This document shows, in pieces, positions 46,783 to 57,519 of a stretch of 64,000 nt of DNA. The notes under the pieces were generated by a model. It saw only the letters and a program-made list of their open reading frames with translations, had not been told where the DNA came from and made no database searches. Source of the stretch: Merluccius polli (Eukaryota; Chordata; Actinopteri; Gadiformes; Merlucciidae); the NCBI GenBank assembly GCA_030340625.1, contig JAOPHQ010001136.1, positions 62,001 to 126,000 of the forward strand, read 5' to 3'. Both the position numbers and the translations under genes were made by a program. Positions within the stretch are counted from its first letter, which is position 1. Each line of letters starts with the position of its first letter.

Positions 46783-47124
46783 GTCACTACCATATCTCCC
46801 AAGGCCAGTATAGAGCCCTAGGACGTACTGAGTCTTGTGTTATCTATGTATCATCTTTATTTTAACGTCTCTACTTTTGCCATTTTCATCTTTGAGAAAA
46901 CATGACCAAATGTCAATCAATCCCCCCCCACCCCCAATGGGACAATTGTTCCCTAAAGTCCACCATCAGTGAAGATGAATACTCTAGTAAAGTCAACTTC
47001 TATAGGGGTGAATCCTCCTGAATTTCCCCTTGTTAATAACCGACAATAGCATACACCTTATCTTAGCTCCTCATAGTTTTTTGTAGTTGTGTCACCTTTC
47101 TTTTCACTTCGTCATCATCTCCAG

Positions 47125-47360
47125 ATCAGGAAGCTGAAGTACCACCAGTATGTCCCGCCGGACCAGAGGGGTGGGAAGGAACCCCCTGCTCCCCCTCAGT
47201 TGGACTCGTCCTACGCCAAGCTGCTCCAGCAACAGCAGCTCTTTCTCCAGCTGCAGATCCTCAGCCAGCAGAAGCTCCAGCAGAAACTACAACAGCATCA
47301 GCAGAACAACAATAACAACAGCAGCGTCAACTACGCTACCATCCTGCCCGCCATGCTTAA
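47125..47360 (+). CDS. mrtfb: MRTF exon, KLKYHQY basic motif and Q-rich region
   Basis: 236 bp. It encodes IRKLKYHQYVPPDQRGGKEP, PAPPQLDSSYAKLLQQQQLF, LQLQILSQQKLQQKLQQHQQ, NNNNNSSVNYATILPAML. KLKYHQY is the B1 core that touches SRF; the Q-rich stretch follows. Acceptor ATCTCCAG. The donor GTCAGT at 47361 leaves two bases, which the next exon completes to AAG. LQLQILSQQK agrees with MRTFB. Confidence 0.94.
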
Positions 47361-48090
47361 GTCAGTCCTTAGTTAGCTATTTACTATGGAGTCATTTATA
47401 CAGTACTATTAAAAGTGACTTAGCCCTTGGCTCCACCGAAGCCATCAGTCTCATCTTTTTCATTCGGCTGGGAAACACTGCCAAATGAAAAAGCTGTTGG
47501 TTCTGACCAAACAAAATTTAAAAAAAAACTTTAAATTTGTTCGATGGCAAACACTAGTGTCAAATCACCACTTTCACTCATAAATGATGACATCATTCTT
47601 TGTATATTGATAATTTCAATGTAGAAAGGGCTGTTATTAACACCTGAACCACTGTCTCTATAGGGCTCTTTATGGTAGGAGCTGGTGGGGAGGGGAGGGG
47701 GATAGGGAGTGGATGGGAGGGTGAGGGGATGGGAGTGGATGGGAGGGTGAGGCGAGTGGATGGGAGGGTGAGGGGAGTGGATGGAAGGGTAAGGGGATGG
47801 GGAGTGGATTGGGAGGGTGAGGGGATGGGAGTGGATGGGAGGGTGAGGGGAGTGGATGGAAGGGTGAGGGGATGGGGAGTGGATGGGAGGGTGAGGGGAG
47901 TAGATGGGAGGGGATGGGGAGTGGATGGGAGGGTGAGGGGAGTAGATGGGGGGTGTCCATTTTCTACAGGTATGTCCTTGATACCTTGATGCCTTTTTTG
48001 AAGGGGGGGGTGGTATCTGTGTATCTGTGTGGGCACCCATATGTAATATCACTGACAATATTGTCTCACCATAAATCTGTCTCCATGCAG
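47361..48090 (+). other. MRTF intron with G-rich minisatellite
   Basis: 730 bp. The array at 47675-47965 has about 14 units of GGGAGTGGATGGGAGGGTGA with spaced GGG runs on the transcribed sense strand, and dominates the intron. Confidence 0.9.
47675..47965 (+). repeat. G-rich minisatellite, GGGAGTGGATGGGAGGGTGA unit
   Basis: Units of about 19-34 bp with regularly spaced GGG/GGGG runs. Open frames on both strands over it are artefacts of the repeat. Confidence 0.95.
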
Positions 48091-48298
48091 GGATCGCCAG
48101 TCACCCCCGGCCCCCTCATATTCTTCCTCCTCCTCCTCCTCCTCTGCCTTCACCACCACCTCGGCCACTGCCCCCTCCTCCCCACCCAGAACCACCGGTG
48201 CTCCCCCTGCCAGCCAGGGCACTCTGACCCACCTGAGGGCTGCCTGGGCTGGGAAGACCAAGCCCTCGGCTCTGCCCCCCAACCTGGATGAGATGAAG
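48091..48298 (+). CDS. mrtfb: MRTF exon, Ser-rich linker before SAP
   Basis: 208 bp. It encodes DRQSPPAPSYSSSSSSSSAF, TTTSATAPSSPPRTTGAPPA, SQGTLTHLRAAWAGKTKPSA and LPPNLDEMK. LPPNLD(D/E)(L/M)K is the conserved lead-in to the SAP domain, so the next exon should begin VSELK or similar. Acceptor CATGCAG, donor AAG followed by GTTGGT, phase 0. No SAP exon was found between here and 64000. Confidence 0.92.
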
Positions 48299-49272
48299 GT
48301 TGGTAGTTCTCCGCTAGTTTTCTTCCCGTCTGTCTGCCATTTGTACTTTGATGTTGCCAAACATTGTGTCATGATCTCACCTAGCCAGACTGTCCCCTCT
48401 CTCAAAAAAATATTTGTATTTAGTAGGGGTGTTAAAAATTGCATTTGATTTCGATGATCGATTTCGATTTAAAATCGAAATATGAAATATGTTTTTCTTA
48501 TAATTTAAATACATTATTCAAATTTTCCCATATGGCCTTAGTGTGGTACATTCCTGAAGAACTATAGTGTTTATATCACACATACCAAGTAGCCCATCTT
48601 TTTTAAAGGGAACCCTGGCTATGTCGACTTGTAGTTCTTAAAAGATAAATGTTAGTATCAATTATTATAAAGTGATATAAAAAACCGTCTTAATGTCTTC
48701 GTTTTTATAAAATGTGTAAAAAATAGTTTAACTCGTAGGCCGCCATTGTTGTTAACGTCTGGGTAGTGACGTCATATGGTTGCACTTGCCGGCTTCGGAA
48801 ACCCTGTTGAGACTAGCGAACTTATTATTTTCCCAATATACGGCTCTGGTTGAGACTATACAGCGACATAAACATGTAATCTATTCAGCCTTTTCAATTT
48901 GAACCCGAGCGAAACAGCCTCCACGACCGGGAGAGTGCTGCCCTTCCCAATCGGAACCGGGTCACCAATAGGTAGCCTCACAGCTCGATAGCCGGCGGCG
49001 CTGTCCGGGTTGCTGATCCTCCTGCCGGTCAGCTAGGAGCAGCTACGGAGCTGTCCAGATTGCTCAGTGGTCCCGCCTCATTAGATAGCCTACCTTATTT
49101 TCACATGTATACATTTGTTGACATATCTATAGAAAGACCATGTTATTTTTCTATATCAATAGTAGGATGTTTGTTGTTTATCTATTAGCTTCAATCAGTA
49201 ACTCAAGTCCTCAGATGAAAATCCACAAAAGTTAATGTTAAGTATTAAAAAGATGAATGCTCTGGTTGCAGG

Positions 49273-49471
49273 TCTTACAGATATGCCTCATATCGGCAGT
49301 TTACATGGTGGATGCATGGCAGACTAGGGAGAAGAATCCGCAGTCATTCCTGCATGTGCAGTTACCAAAATAAGAAATGTCTACCCAGAACCAAGTGGAA
49401 TCTATACAGGGTTTGAGGATGTAGATATTGATGATACAGAAGTAGATGAATCACGGAGAGATTTCAATTAA
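49273..49471 (+). pseudogene. P2X7 intracellular-tail-like exon fragment
   Basis: Preceded by the acceptor-like TCTGGTTGCAG. It encodes SYRYASYRQFTWWMHGRLGR and RIRSHSCMC, then after a one-base shift near 49358 TKIRNVYPEPSGIYTGFEDV and DIDDTEVDE before TAA. The YRQFxxWxxGxLGxxxR...C...IRxxxP...G.YTGF pattern is that of the domain annotated in fish proteins as P2X purinoceptor 7-like intracellular domain. Homology is from memory of the pattern; the shift makes it a pseudogene. Confidence 0.6.
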
Positions 49472-49650
49472 ACATTTAAAACATTTTAATGCATTTCATC
49501 ATGAGCACTTTAATGTCTTGCAATGTTTAAACAACTTTTTAAAGCCAATGTGGATGTAAAAAATGCTGGTGTGCACATCATATGTGTATAATCATAGACA
49601 ATCACAATCATAGACATAATCACAATCATAGACACGTACAACTGGCGCAA

Positions 49651-49714
49651 GGGGTCGGCGGCGATGTCGGCTACCCACCCGACCCGTCTTGAAACACGGA
49701 CCAAGGAGTCTAAC
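49651..49714 (+). rRNA. 28S rRNA fragment (about 60 nt)
   Basis: GGCGATGTCGGCTACCCACC, CGACCCGTCTTGAAACACGG and ACCAAGGAGTCTAAC are a highly conserved stretch of the large-subunit rRNA in sense orientation. The flanks are not rRNA, so it is an inserted scrap, not a gene. The left edge is uncertain by about 15 bases. Confidence 0.9.
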
Positions 49715-50039
49715 GGCGCAATGATGCTATAGGTTTAGGTATACGTTTAGGCTCCTTATGTGAGAAAATTGTCGGGAAAGCATTTGATTGTAGTCTTCGT
49801 TTATACCCAGCCGCTCCGACGAGCTCTTTCAGCAGTTGTGGTCGACTAAAAGCCTCAAATGCGTCGGGAGAAAAATGTTGTGAACACAGCCGCGGATCTT
49901 GTGGAAATTGTGTCCGTCCACAGGCATCTTCCTACTTCTTTCTCATCTTCTTGTCAGTAGGAAAGCGGTGTAAACTCACATCACTCCCCTTGTTGCCTTT
50001 TGACTGGAAGTCGCACCCAAAAGCAGCACAATGTGGCAT
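49710..50039 (-). pseudogene. THAP-domain pseudogene
   Basis: ATG at 50039. It encodes MPHCAAFGCDFQSKGNKGSD, VSLHRFPTDKKMRKK, a TAG at codon 36, then EDACGRTQFPQDPRLCSQHF, SPDAFEAFSRPQLLKELVGA, AGYKRRLQSNAFPTIFSHKE. It has the full C2CH zinc set (C4, C9, then C and H in CSQH), the HRFP motif and the AVPTIF-type end of a THAP DNA-binding domain. The invariant Trp position is where the stop lies. The frame ends where the 28S piece begins. Confidence 0.85.
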
Positions 50040-50605
50040 TTTACTTAACTCTTAAAAACTTTTACTCTAACTCTACGCGGGTAAACAAGCACTAACGTCA
50101 ATAGCTATTCTACCAAGCGCAACCATTCTACGTCATCGATCCCATAGTGCATTGCGCGCGGATTACATGGCGGCGTACGTAGGTCAAAATATGTACTTTA
50201 TTATATCTTTTTTAAAGAAATGGCAATATTTTATGTGCTTCTAACAACATATTTTACTACAAGAGAACAATAGTGGCGTATTAGGGCCTACAAGTCTACA
50301 TAGCCGGGGTTCCTTTTAAGAATTTTAAGTTGTCAGGGCATAAAACCAATGATCTGTTGATCTTTACCAATCAAGTCTAACAATGGCATAGCTGTCAGTA
50401 CTGTTTTTTTTTAACACAAAAACAAAAAGAAGAGCCACTAGATGACAGCCCCATAAACACTGCTTAAAAAAAAAAGATATATGTATTTTTTTTAATTGTC
50501 TTTTAATCGTTTGTTTAAATTGAAAATCGAATCGAATCGTGACCTTAAAATTAAAAGTCAAATCGAATCATGGATTTGGAGAATCGTGACACCCCTAGTA
50601 TTTAG

Positions 50606-51039
50606 ACATTGAGTTATTTTAGCAGGTGCTTTCAACCAAAGCAATTTATGAGTGAGGCTGAGAACTATTAAAGTATACTATTGATATTAGAGCAACGCAA
50701 TTCAAGTGCTTGCTGCTCAAGCAAGTTTCTAAAAAAAAATCGATTATACAGAACAGTGTAGTCAGTTGAAGACTTGGTGATATTCTGTCACGACCCACCA
50801 GGCCCACCAGGCCCACCAGTCCCATTAGGGCATTTTGAGTGGGTCGCAGAGCATATGCCAAACCTTAATCTTCAGAAAGAATGAACAAACTTATGTTTGA
50901 ATGTTAGTTCATGTTTCAATGGCTTACTATTTCCTTGAGTTTAGCCTAATTGTTGCAGCCTTTTGTTCGCTCAATGTTTTTAACAGTACATGAAGGCATT
51001 GTCGATTACTGCAATATTGGTAAATAAATATTGTAATTA
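50606..51039. other. Intron sequence with LINE-tail remnant
   Basis: TTTTAGCAGGTGCTTTCAAC near 50620 resembles the teleost LINE/SINE tail seen at 27060. No coding signal. Confidence 0.45.
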
Positions 51040-51240
51040 GTGTGAATGCTCGAGCATTCACACTCTAGATATCGAAATCTTTATTATTAGTGTGAATGCT
51101 GGAGCATTCACACTCTAGATGTCGAAATCTTTATTATTTTTATTAGTGTGAATGCTCGAGCATTCACACTCTAGATATCGAAATCTTTATTAGTGTGAAT
51201 GCTGGAGCATTCAATGGTCTTATTCTTCACATTCTTTACG
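51040..51240. repeat. Palindromic 50-bp tandem units
   Basis: Four units, each headed by a palindrome made of GTGTGAATGCTC and its exact inverse GAGCATTCACAC (or one-mismatch version with GCTGG), followed by TCTAGATATCGAAATCTTTA. A further unit lies at 52195-52245. Confidence 0.93.
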
Positions 51241-51734
51241 TCGTAACTAATTCAACCGTTTCCCATCGTTCAAACAATTAAACAAATCTAGAGATTTGTA
51301 TCTATCTAGCCGTGTTCACGAAATTTCGATAGCTGTTATACTTTTTTTCTGTATCGCAGTTTTAGTTTCAAATCGTCATATTCTACCATTCGTCCCATTG
51401 TAACCGGCGGACCTTCCACTGTTTAAGACGTCGTAACTAATTCATTCACTTTTCAACCGTTAACCTTCATTCAAAAAATGTCACAAATCTACAGACTTGT
51501 ATATCCCATAATATCCAAACAAAATTTCGATAGCATTTATATTTATTAAGAGTTTCACAGTTTAACTGATTCCTTTTCAGTTGACTTCACGTTGACGCTC
51601 GAGCGAGGGGACGTTCAGCAGTGTTGCCAGATTGGGCTGCTTTTTGAGGATCAGACAGTGTTGCCAGATTGGGCTGCTTTTTGAGGATCAGACAGTGTTG
51701 CCAGATAGGGCTACTTTTTGAGGACGTTCAGCAG

Positions 51735-52125
51735 TGTTATTACTACTTCAGTTACTTCTACTTCAGCTATTAGTATTACTAATTCAGCTACTACTACTTT
51801 CAGCTACTTCTACTATTTCAGCTTCTTCTACTACTTTCAGATTCTTCTACTATTTCAGCTTCTACTACTACTTTCAGATTCTTCTACTATTTCAGATTCT
51901 TCTACTATTTCAGCTTCTTCTACTACTTTCAGATTCTTCTACTATTTCAGCTTCTACTACTACTTTCAGATTCTTCTACTATTTCAGCTTCTACTACTAC
52001 TTTCAGATTCTTCTACTATTTCAGATTCTTCTACTATTTCAGCTTCTACTACTACTTTCAGATTCTTCTACTATTTCAGATTCTTCTATTTCAGCTTCTA
52101 CTACTACTTTCAGATTCTTCAGATC
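51735..52125. repeat. (TTCTACTATTTCAG)n internal array
   Basis: Pyrimidine-rich 36-bp subrepeats built on TTCTTCTACTATTTCAGCTT and CTACTACTACTTTCAGA. Shorter versions are at 55435-55680, 56657-56900, 58552-58715 and 60085-60250. Confidence 0.92.
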
Positions 52126-52781
52126 AATTCATTTATCATTCAGCTTCCAGCATTCACACACGTTTTCTGCATGAAATGCATTTTCTAGTTATTAGTGTGA
52201 ATGCTGGAGCATTCACACTCTAGATATCGAAATCTTTATTATTTTTATTTTTATTCTTCTTCCGAACGTTTTTTGGCACTCTTCTCCTTCTTCATACTTT
52301 CAGCTACAGAAACCATTCAAATATCAAAATGTTCAGATTTATTACGACATTATGGCTATCTATTCAGATTTTTCATATTCATTCAACTTTTCAAATTATT
52401 CTACTTTTTCCACCTTTATTTTTCCAATACAAATCAATTCAGCCTCTTATTCTTCAAATTCTTTACGTCGTAACTAATTCAAATTTCAACCTTTTCCCAT
52501 CGTTAAAACAATTAAACAAATCTAGAGATTTGTATCTATCTAGCCGTGTTCACGAAATTTCGATAGCTGTTATACTTTTTTCTGTATCGCAGTTTTAGTT
52601 TCAAATCGTCATATTCTACCGTTCGTCCCATTGTAACCGGCGGACCTTCCACTGTTTAAGACGTCGTAACTAATTCATTCACTTTTCAACCGTTAACCTT
52701 CATTAAAAAAATGTCACTAATCTACAGATTTGTATATTCAATAATAATGATATCCAAACGAAATTTCGATAGCATTTATAT

Positions 52782-53165
52782 TTATTCAGAATCACAGTTT
52801 ACACATCGATTACACATTGATCTCTGACACATCGTAGGCCTAACTAAATCAATTCTCAATCGTTTACCTTCGTTCAAAAAATCCCATAATATCCCATCAA
52901 AAGGGGTCCACCGATCAAAAGAATCAATGGGTTTCATTAAATTAATCCGAGTTGCGAATAATATCATGTGAAGTCCGTTGCTCACTGTCTGTTTACTGTC
53001 TGTATGCTGGCTGTCGTAAATCTTCCGCTGCCGTAAAACGACGTTCACGTTCGAGCGTCATGGCGTCACCGCGGACCTACGGCCGACGGGGGGGCGGTGC
53101 GCGCAATAGTAACACAAACACACCGCGGACCTACGGCCGGCGGGGGGACGGGGTGCCCGCAATAG
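52782..53165 (-). repeat. Satellite module with an 88-codon frame and GC-rich core
   Basis: Minus frame 53048-52782 begins MNVVLRQRKIYDSQHTDSKQ. Adjacent are the GC-rich units CGCGGACCTACGGCCGACGG. The same module recurs at 54256-54690 and 57520-58012, truncated at 59612-59850, and inverted inside the hAT-like element at 61127-61560. No known domain. Confidence 0.8.
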
Positions 53166-53413
53166 TAAATAGTAGTATACATTTATTTTTCCAATATAAA
53201 TCAAAACCCAGCCTCTTATTCTTCCAATGCTTTACGTCGTAACTAATTCAAATTTCAACCGTTTCCCATCATTCAAACAATTAAACGAATCTAGAGATTT
53301 GTATCTATCTAGCCGTGTTCACGAAATTTCGATAGCTGTTATACTTTTTTTCTGTATCGCAGTTTTAGTTTCAAATCGTCATATTCTACCATTCGTCCCA
53401 TTGTAACCGGCGG

Positions 53414-54083
53414 GGTTACATGCCGCTATTCCGACATGCCGCTACTTAGACATTGACGTCTAGTGGTCGGAGTGGCGGCATTAATATCATTTTCCAAGCG
53501 TCCCACTACTGCGACAATTTTTTTTCCCCATTGTCTGAGTAGCGGCACTTTACTTTTTTTCAAACGTCCTGCCATTCCGACATGAGGCCATTAATATTTG
53601 TCATTATCATTGTACTTTAAATTAATTAATTAATGTGATTATACCCATATGTTCTGGACTTAGCATACACGCAGCTTGCATGGGTGTGACAAATACATGG
53701 GAAAACAATTTCTAAAAAGAGCCAATCATCCAACTTCGAGGCTGCCCCTAGTTGGTAATATATAGGACTAGCCTATCCATATCAAATCCAAAAGCAACAA
53801 TCTTCATAACAAAATCAGAGTATCCTTTTCAAAAAATATTATTTCGCCGTTCTTAAATTAGGCTTCCACAGCGCAAAAAAGGTAGGCCTACACCTTGAAT
53901 CAACTTAAAGTCCGATTAAACTTCATTCAAAGGCAGTCCATAATTCTAATTAAATTGATTTCTAACGAACAAGTCCAAATTTCAGGTCCTAGAGCTTTAT
54001 TCGTGCTTCTTCTTATATATTTTTAAGTAGACTGCTGGCCTGCACGCACAGAGTTTGTTTGATGCATGGAGTTTCAACCAATT
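53414..54083. other. 670-bp foreign insert in the satellite
   Basis: Begins GGTTACATGCCGCTATTCCG and ends GTTTCAACCAATT. It is flanked by a 34-bp direct repeat of satellite (CATATTCTACCATTCGTCCC through GGCGG) at 53380-53413 and 54084-54117. Other array members lack it. No TIRs or coding signal. Confidence 0.75.
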
Positions 54084-54255
54084 CATATTCTACCGTTCGT
54101 CCCATTGTAACCGGCGGACCTTCCACTGTTTAAGACGTCGTAACTAATTCATTCACTTTTCAACCGTTAACCTTCATTTAAAAAATGTCACTAATCTACA
54201 GATTTGTATATTCAATAATAACGATATCCAAACGAAATTTCGATAGCATTTATAT

Positions 54256-54690
54256 TTATTCAGAATCACAGTTTACACATCGATTACACATTGATCTCTG
54301 ACACATCGTAGGCCTAACTAAATCAATTCTCAATCGTTTACCTTCGTTCAAAAAATCCCATAATATCCAATCAAAAGGGGTCCACCGATCAAAAGAATCA
54401 ATGGGTTTCATTAAATTAATCCGAGTTGCGAATAATATCATGTGAAGTCCGTTGCTCACTGTCTGTTTACTGTCTGTATGCTGGCTGTCGTAAATCTTCC
54501 GCTGCCGTAAAACGACGTTCACGTTCGAGCGTCATGGCGTCACCGCGGACCTACGGCCGACGGGGGGGCGGTGCGCGCAATAGTAACACAAACACACCGC
54601 GGACCTACGACCGGGGGGGCGGTGCGCGCAATAGTAACACAAACACACCGCGGACCTACGGCCGGCGGGGGGACGGGGTGCCCGCAATAG
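54256..54690 (-). repeat. Second copy of the 88-codon/GC-rich module
   Basis: Minus frame 54522-54256 is like that at 53048-52782 with one visible replacement (W for G in FDWILWDF). The GC-rich block has an extra unit. Confidence 0.8.
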
Positions 54691-54934
54691 TAAATAGTAG
54701 TATACATTTATTTTTCCAATATAAATCAAAACCCAGCCTCTTATTCTTCCAATGCTTTACGTCATAACTAATTCAAATTTCAACCGTTTCCCATCATTCA
54801 AACAATTAAACGAATCTAGAGATTTGTATCTATCTAGCCGTGTTCACGAAATTTCGATAGCTGTTATACTTTTTTTCTGTATCGCAGTTTTAGTTTCAAA
54901 TCGTCATATTCTACCATTCGTCCCATTGTAACCG

Positions 54935-57375
54935 GCGGACCTTCCACTGTTTAAGACGTCGTGACTAATTCATTCACTTTTCAACTGTTAACCTTCATTA
55001 AAAAAATGTCACTAATCTACAGATTTGTATATTCAATAATAACGATATCCAAACGAAATCTCGATAGCATTTATATTTATTCAGAATCACAGTTTAAGTT
55101 TCGGGTTCTCTTCAGTTGATCTCACAGTTACACATCGATTACACATTGATCTCTGACAGTTACACATCGTAGGCCTAACTAAATCAATTCTCAATCGTTT
55201 ACCTTTGTTCAAAAAATGTTACAAATCTACAGACTTGTATATCCCATAATATCCAAACAAAATTTCGATAGCATTTATATTTATTAAGAGTTTCACAGTT
55301 TAACTGATTCCTTTTCAGTTGACTTCACGTTGACGCTCGAGCGAGGGGACGTTCAGCAGTGTTGCCAGATTGGGCTGCTTTTTGAGGATCAGACAGTGTT
55401 GCCAGTTTGGGCTACTTTTTGAGGACGTTCAGCAGTGTTATTACTACTTCAGTTACTTCTACTTCAGCTATTAGTATTACTAATTCAGCTACTACTACTT
55501 TCAGCTACTTCTACTATTTCAGATTCTTCTACTATTTCAGCTACTACTACTACTTTCAGATTCTTCTACTATTTCAGCTTCTACTACTACTTTCAGATTC
55601 TTCTACTATTTCAGCTTCTACTACTACTTTCAGCTTCTTCTACTATTCCAGCTTATAGTACTACTTTCAGATTCTTCAGATCAATTCATTTTATATTTCT
55701 GCTTTGCGCTTATCATTCAGCTTCCAGCATTCACATGCGTTTTCTGCAGGAAATGCATTTTCTAGTTTTTATTTTTATTCTTCTTCCGAACGTTTTTTGG
55801 CACTCTTCTCCTTCATACTTTCAGCTACAGAAACCATTCAAATATCAAAATGTTCAGATTTATTACGACATTATGGCTATCTATTCAGATTTTTCATATT
55901 CATTCAACTTTTCAAATTATTCTACTTTTTCCACCTTTATTTTTCCAATACAAATCAGCCTCTTATTCTTCAAATTCTTTACGTCATAACTAATTCAAAT
56001 TTCAACCTTTTCCCATCGTTCAAACAATTAAACAAATCTAGAGATTTGTATCTATCTAGCCGTGTTCACGAAATTTCGATAGCTGTTATACTTTTTTTCT
56101 GTATCGCAGTTTTAGTTTCAAATCGTCATATTCTACCATTCGTCCCATTGTAACCGGCGGACCTTCCACTGTTTAAGACGTCGTGACTAATTCATTCACT
56201 TTTCAACTGTTAACCTTCATTAAAAAAATGTCACTAATCTACAGATTTGTATATTCAATAATAACGATATCCAAACGAAATCTCGATAGCATTTATATTT
56301 ATTCAGAATCACAGTTTAAGTTTCGGGTTCTCTTCAGTTGATCTCACAGTTACACATCGATTACACATTGATCTCTGACAGTTACACATCGTAGGCCTAA
56401 CTAAATCAATTCTCAATCGTTTACCTTTGTTCAAAAAATGTTACAAATCTACAGACTTGTATATCCCATAATATCCAAACAAAATTTCGATAGCATTTAT
56501 ATTTATTAAGAGTTTCACAGTTTAACTGATTCCTTTTCAGTTGACTTCACGTTGACGCTCGAGCGAGGGGACGTTCAGCAGTGTTGCCAGATTGGGCTGC
56601 TTTTTGAGGATCAGACAGTGTTGCCAGTTTGGGCTACTTTTTGAGGACGTTCAGCAGTGTTATTACTACTTCAGTTACTTCTACTTCAGCTATTAGTATT
56701 ACTAATTCAGCTACTACTACTTTCAGCTACTTCTACTATTTCAGATTCTTCTACTATTTCAGCTACTACTACTACTTTCAGATTCTTCTACTATTTCAGC
56801 TTCTACTACTACTTTCAGATTCTTCTACTATTTCAGCTTCTACTACTACTTTCAGCTTCTTCTACTATTCCAGCTTATAGTACTACTTTCAGATTCTTCA
56901 GATCAATTCATTTTATATTTCTGCTTTGCGCTTATCATTCAGCTTCCAGCATTCACATGCGTTTTCTGCAGGAAATGCATTTTCTAGTTTTTATTTTTAT
57001 TCTTCTTCCGAACGTTTTTTGGCACTCTTCTCCTTCATACTTTCAGCTACAGAAACCATTCAAATATCAAAATGTTCAGATTTATTACGACATTATGGCT
57101 ATCTATTCAGATTTTTCATATTCATTCAACTTTTCAAATTATTCTACTTTTTCCACCTTTATTTTTCCAATACAAATCAGCCTCTTATTCTTCAAATTCT
57201 TTACGTCATAACTAATTCAAATTTCAACCTTTTCCCATCGTTCAAACAATTAAACAAATCTAGAGATTTGTATCTATCTAGCCGTGTTCACGAAATTTCG
57301 ATAGCTGTTATACTTTTTTCTGTATCGCAGTTTTAGTTTCAAATCGTCATATTCTACTGTTCGTCCCATTGTAAC
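54935..57375. repeat. Recent tandem duplication, 1222-bp unit
   Basis: Two consecutive copies with period 1222 bp and no differences that I noticed between 55407-56150 and 56629-57372 except a T-run near the end. Both lack the GC-rich/88-codon module. Confidence 0.88.
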
Positions 57376-57519
57376 CGGCGGACCTTCCACTGTTTAAGAT
57401 GTCGTAACTAATTCATTCACTTTTCAAACGTTAACCTTCATTCAAAAAATGTCACTAATCTACATATTTGTATATTCAATAATAACGATATCCAAACGAA
57501 ATTTCGATAGCATTTATAT

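Larger units (their letters stand above)
48424..50597. mobile_element. hAT-type element, 2.17 kb, carrying gene fragments
   Basis: The ends TAGGGGTGTT and GTGACACCCCTA share inverted TAGGGGTG. The flanks are GTATTTAG at 48416-48423 and 50598-50605. The subterminal zones are rich in ATCGATTTCGATT-like repeats on both sides. The interior holds a P2X7-tail-like exon (plus), a 28S rRNA piece (plus) and a THAP-domain frame (minus). No hAT transposase is visible. Confidence 0.93.

Noticed and set aside
47531..48058. Frames of up to 175 codons on both strands over the MRTF intron minisatellite
   Set aside because: Entirely built from the GGGAGTGGATGGGAGGGTGA repeat; the MRTF exons on either side explain the locus.
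51718..52188. Leu/Tyr/Phe-rich frames of 146-202 codons as membrane proteins
   Set aside because: They follow the TTCTACTATTTCAG satellite subrepeat in two frames at once and recur with each array copy.
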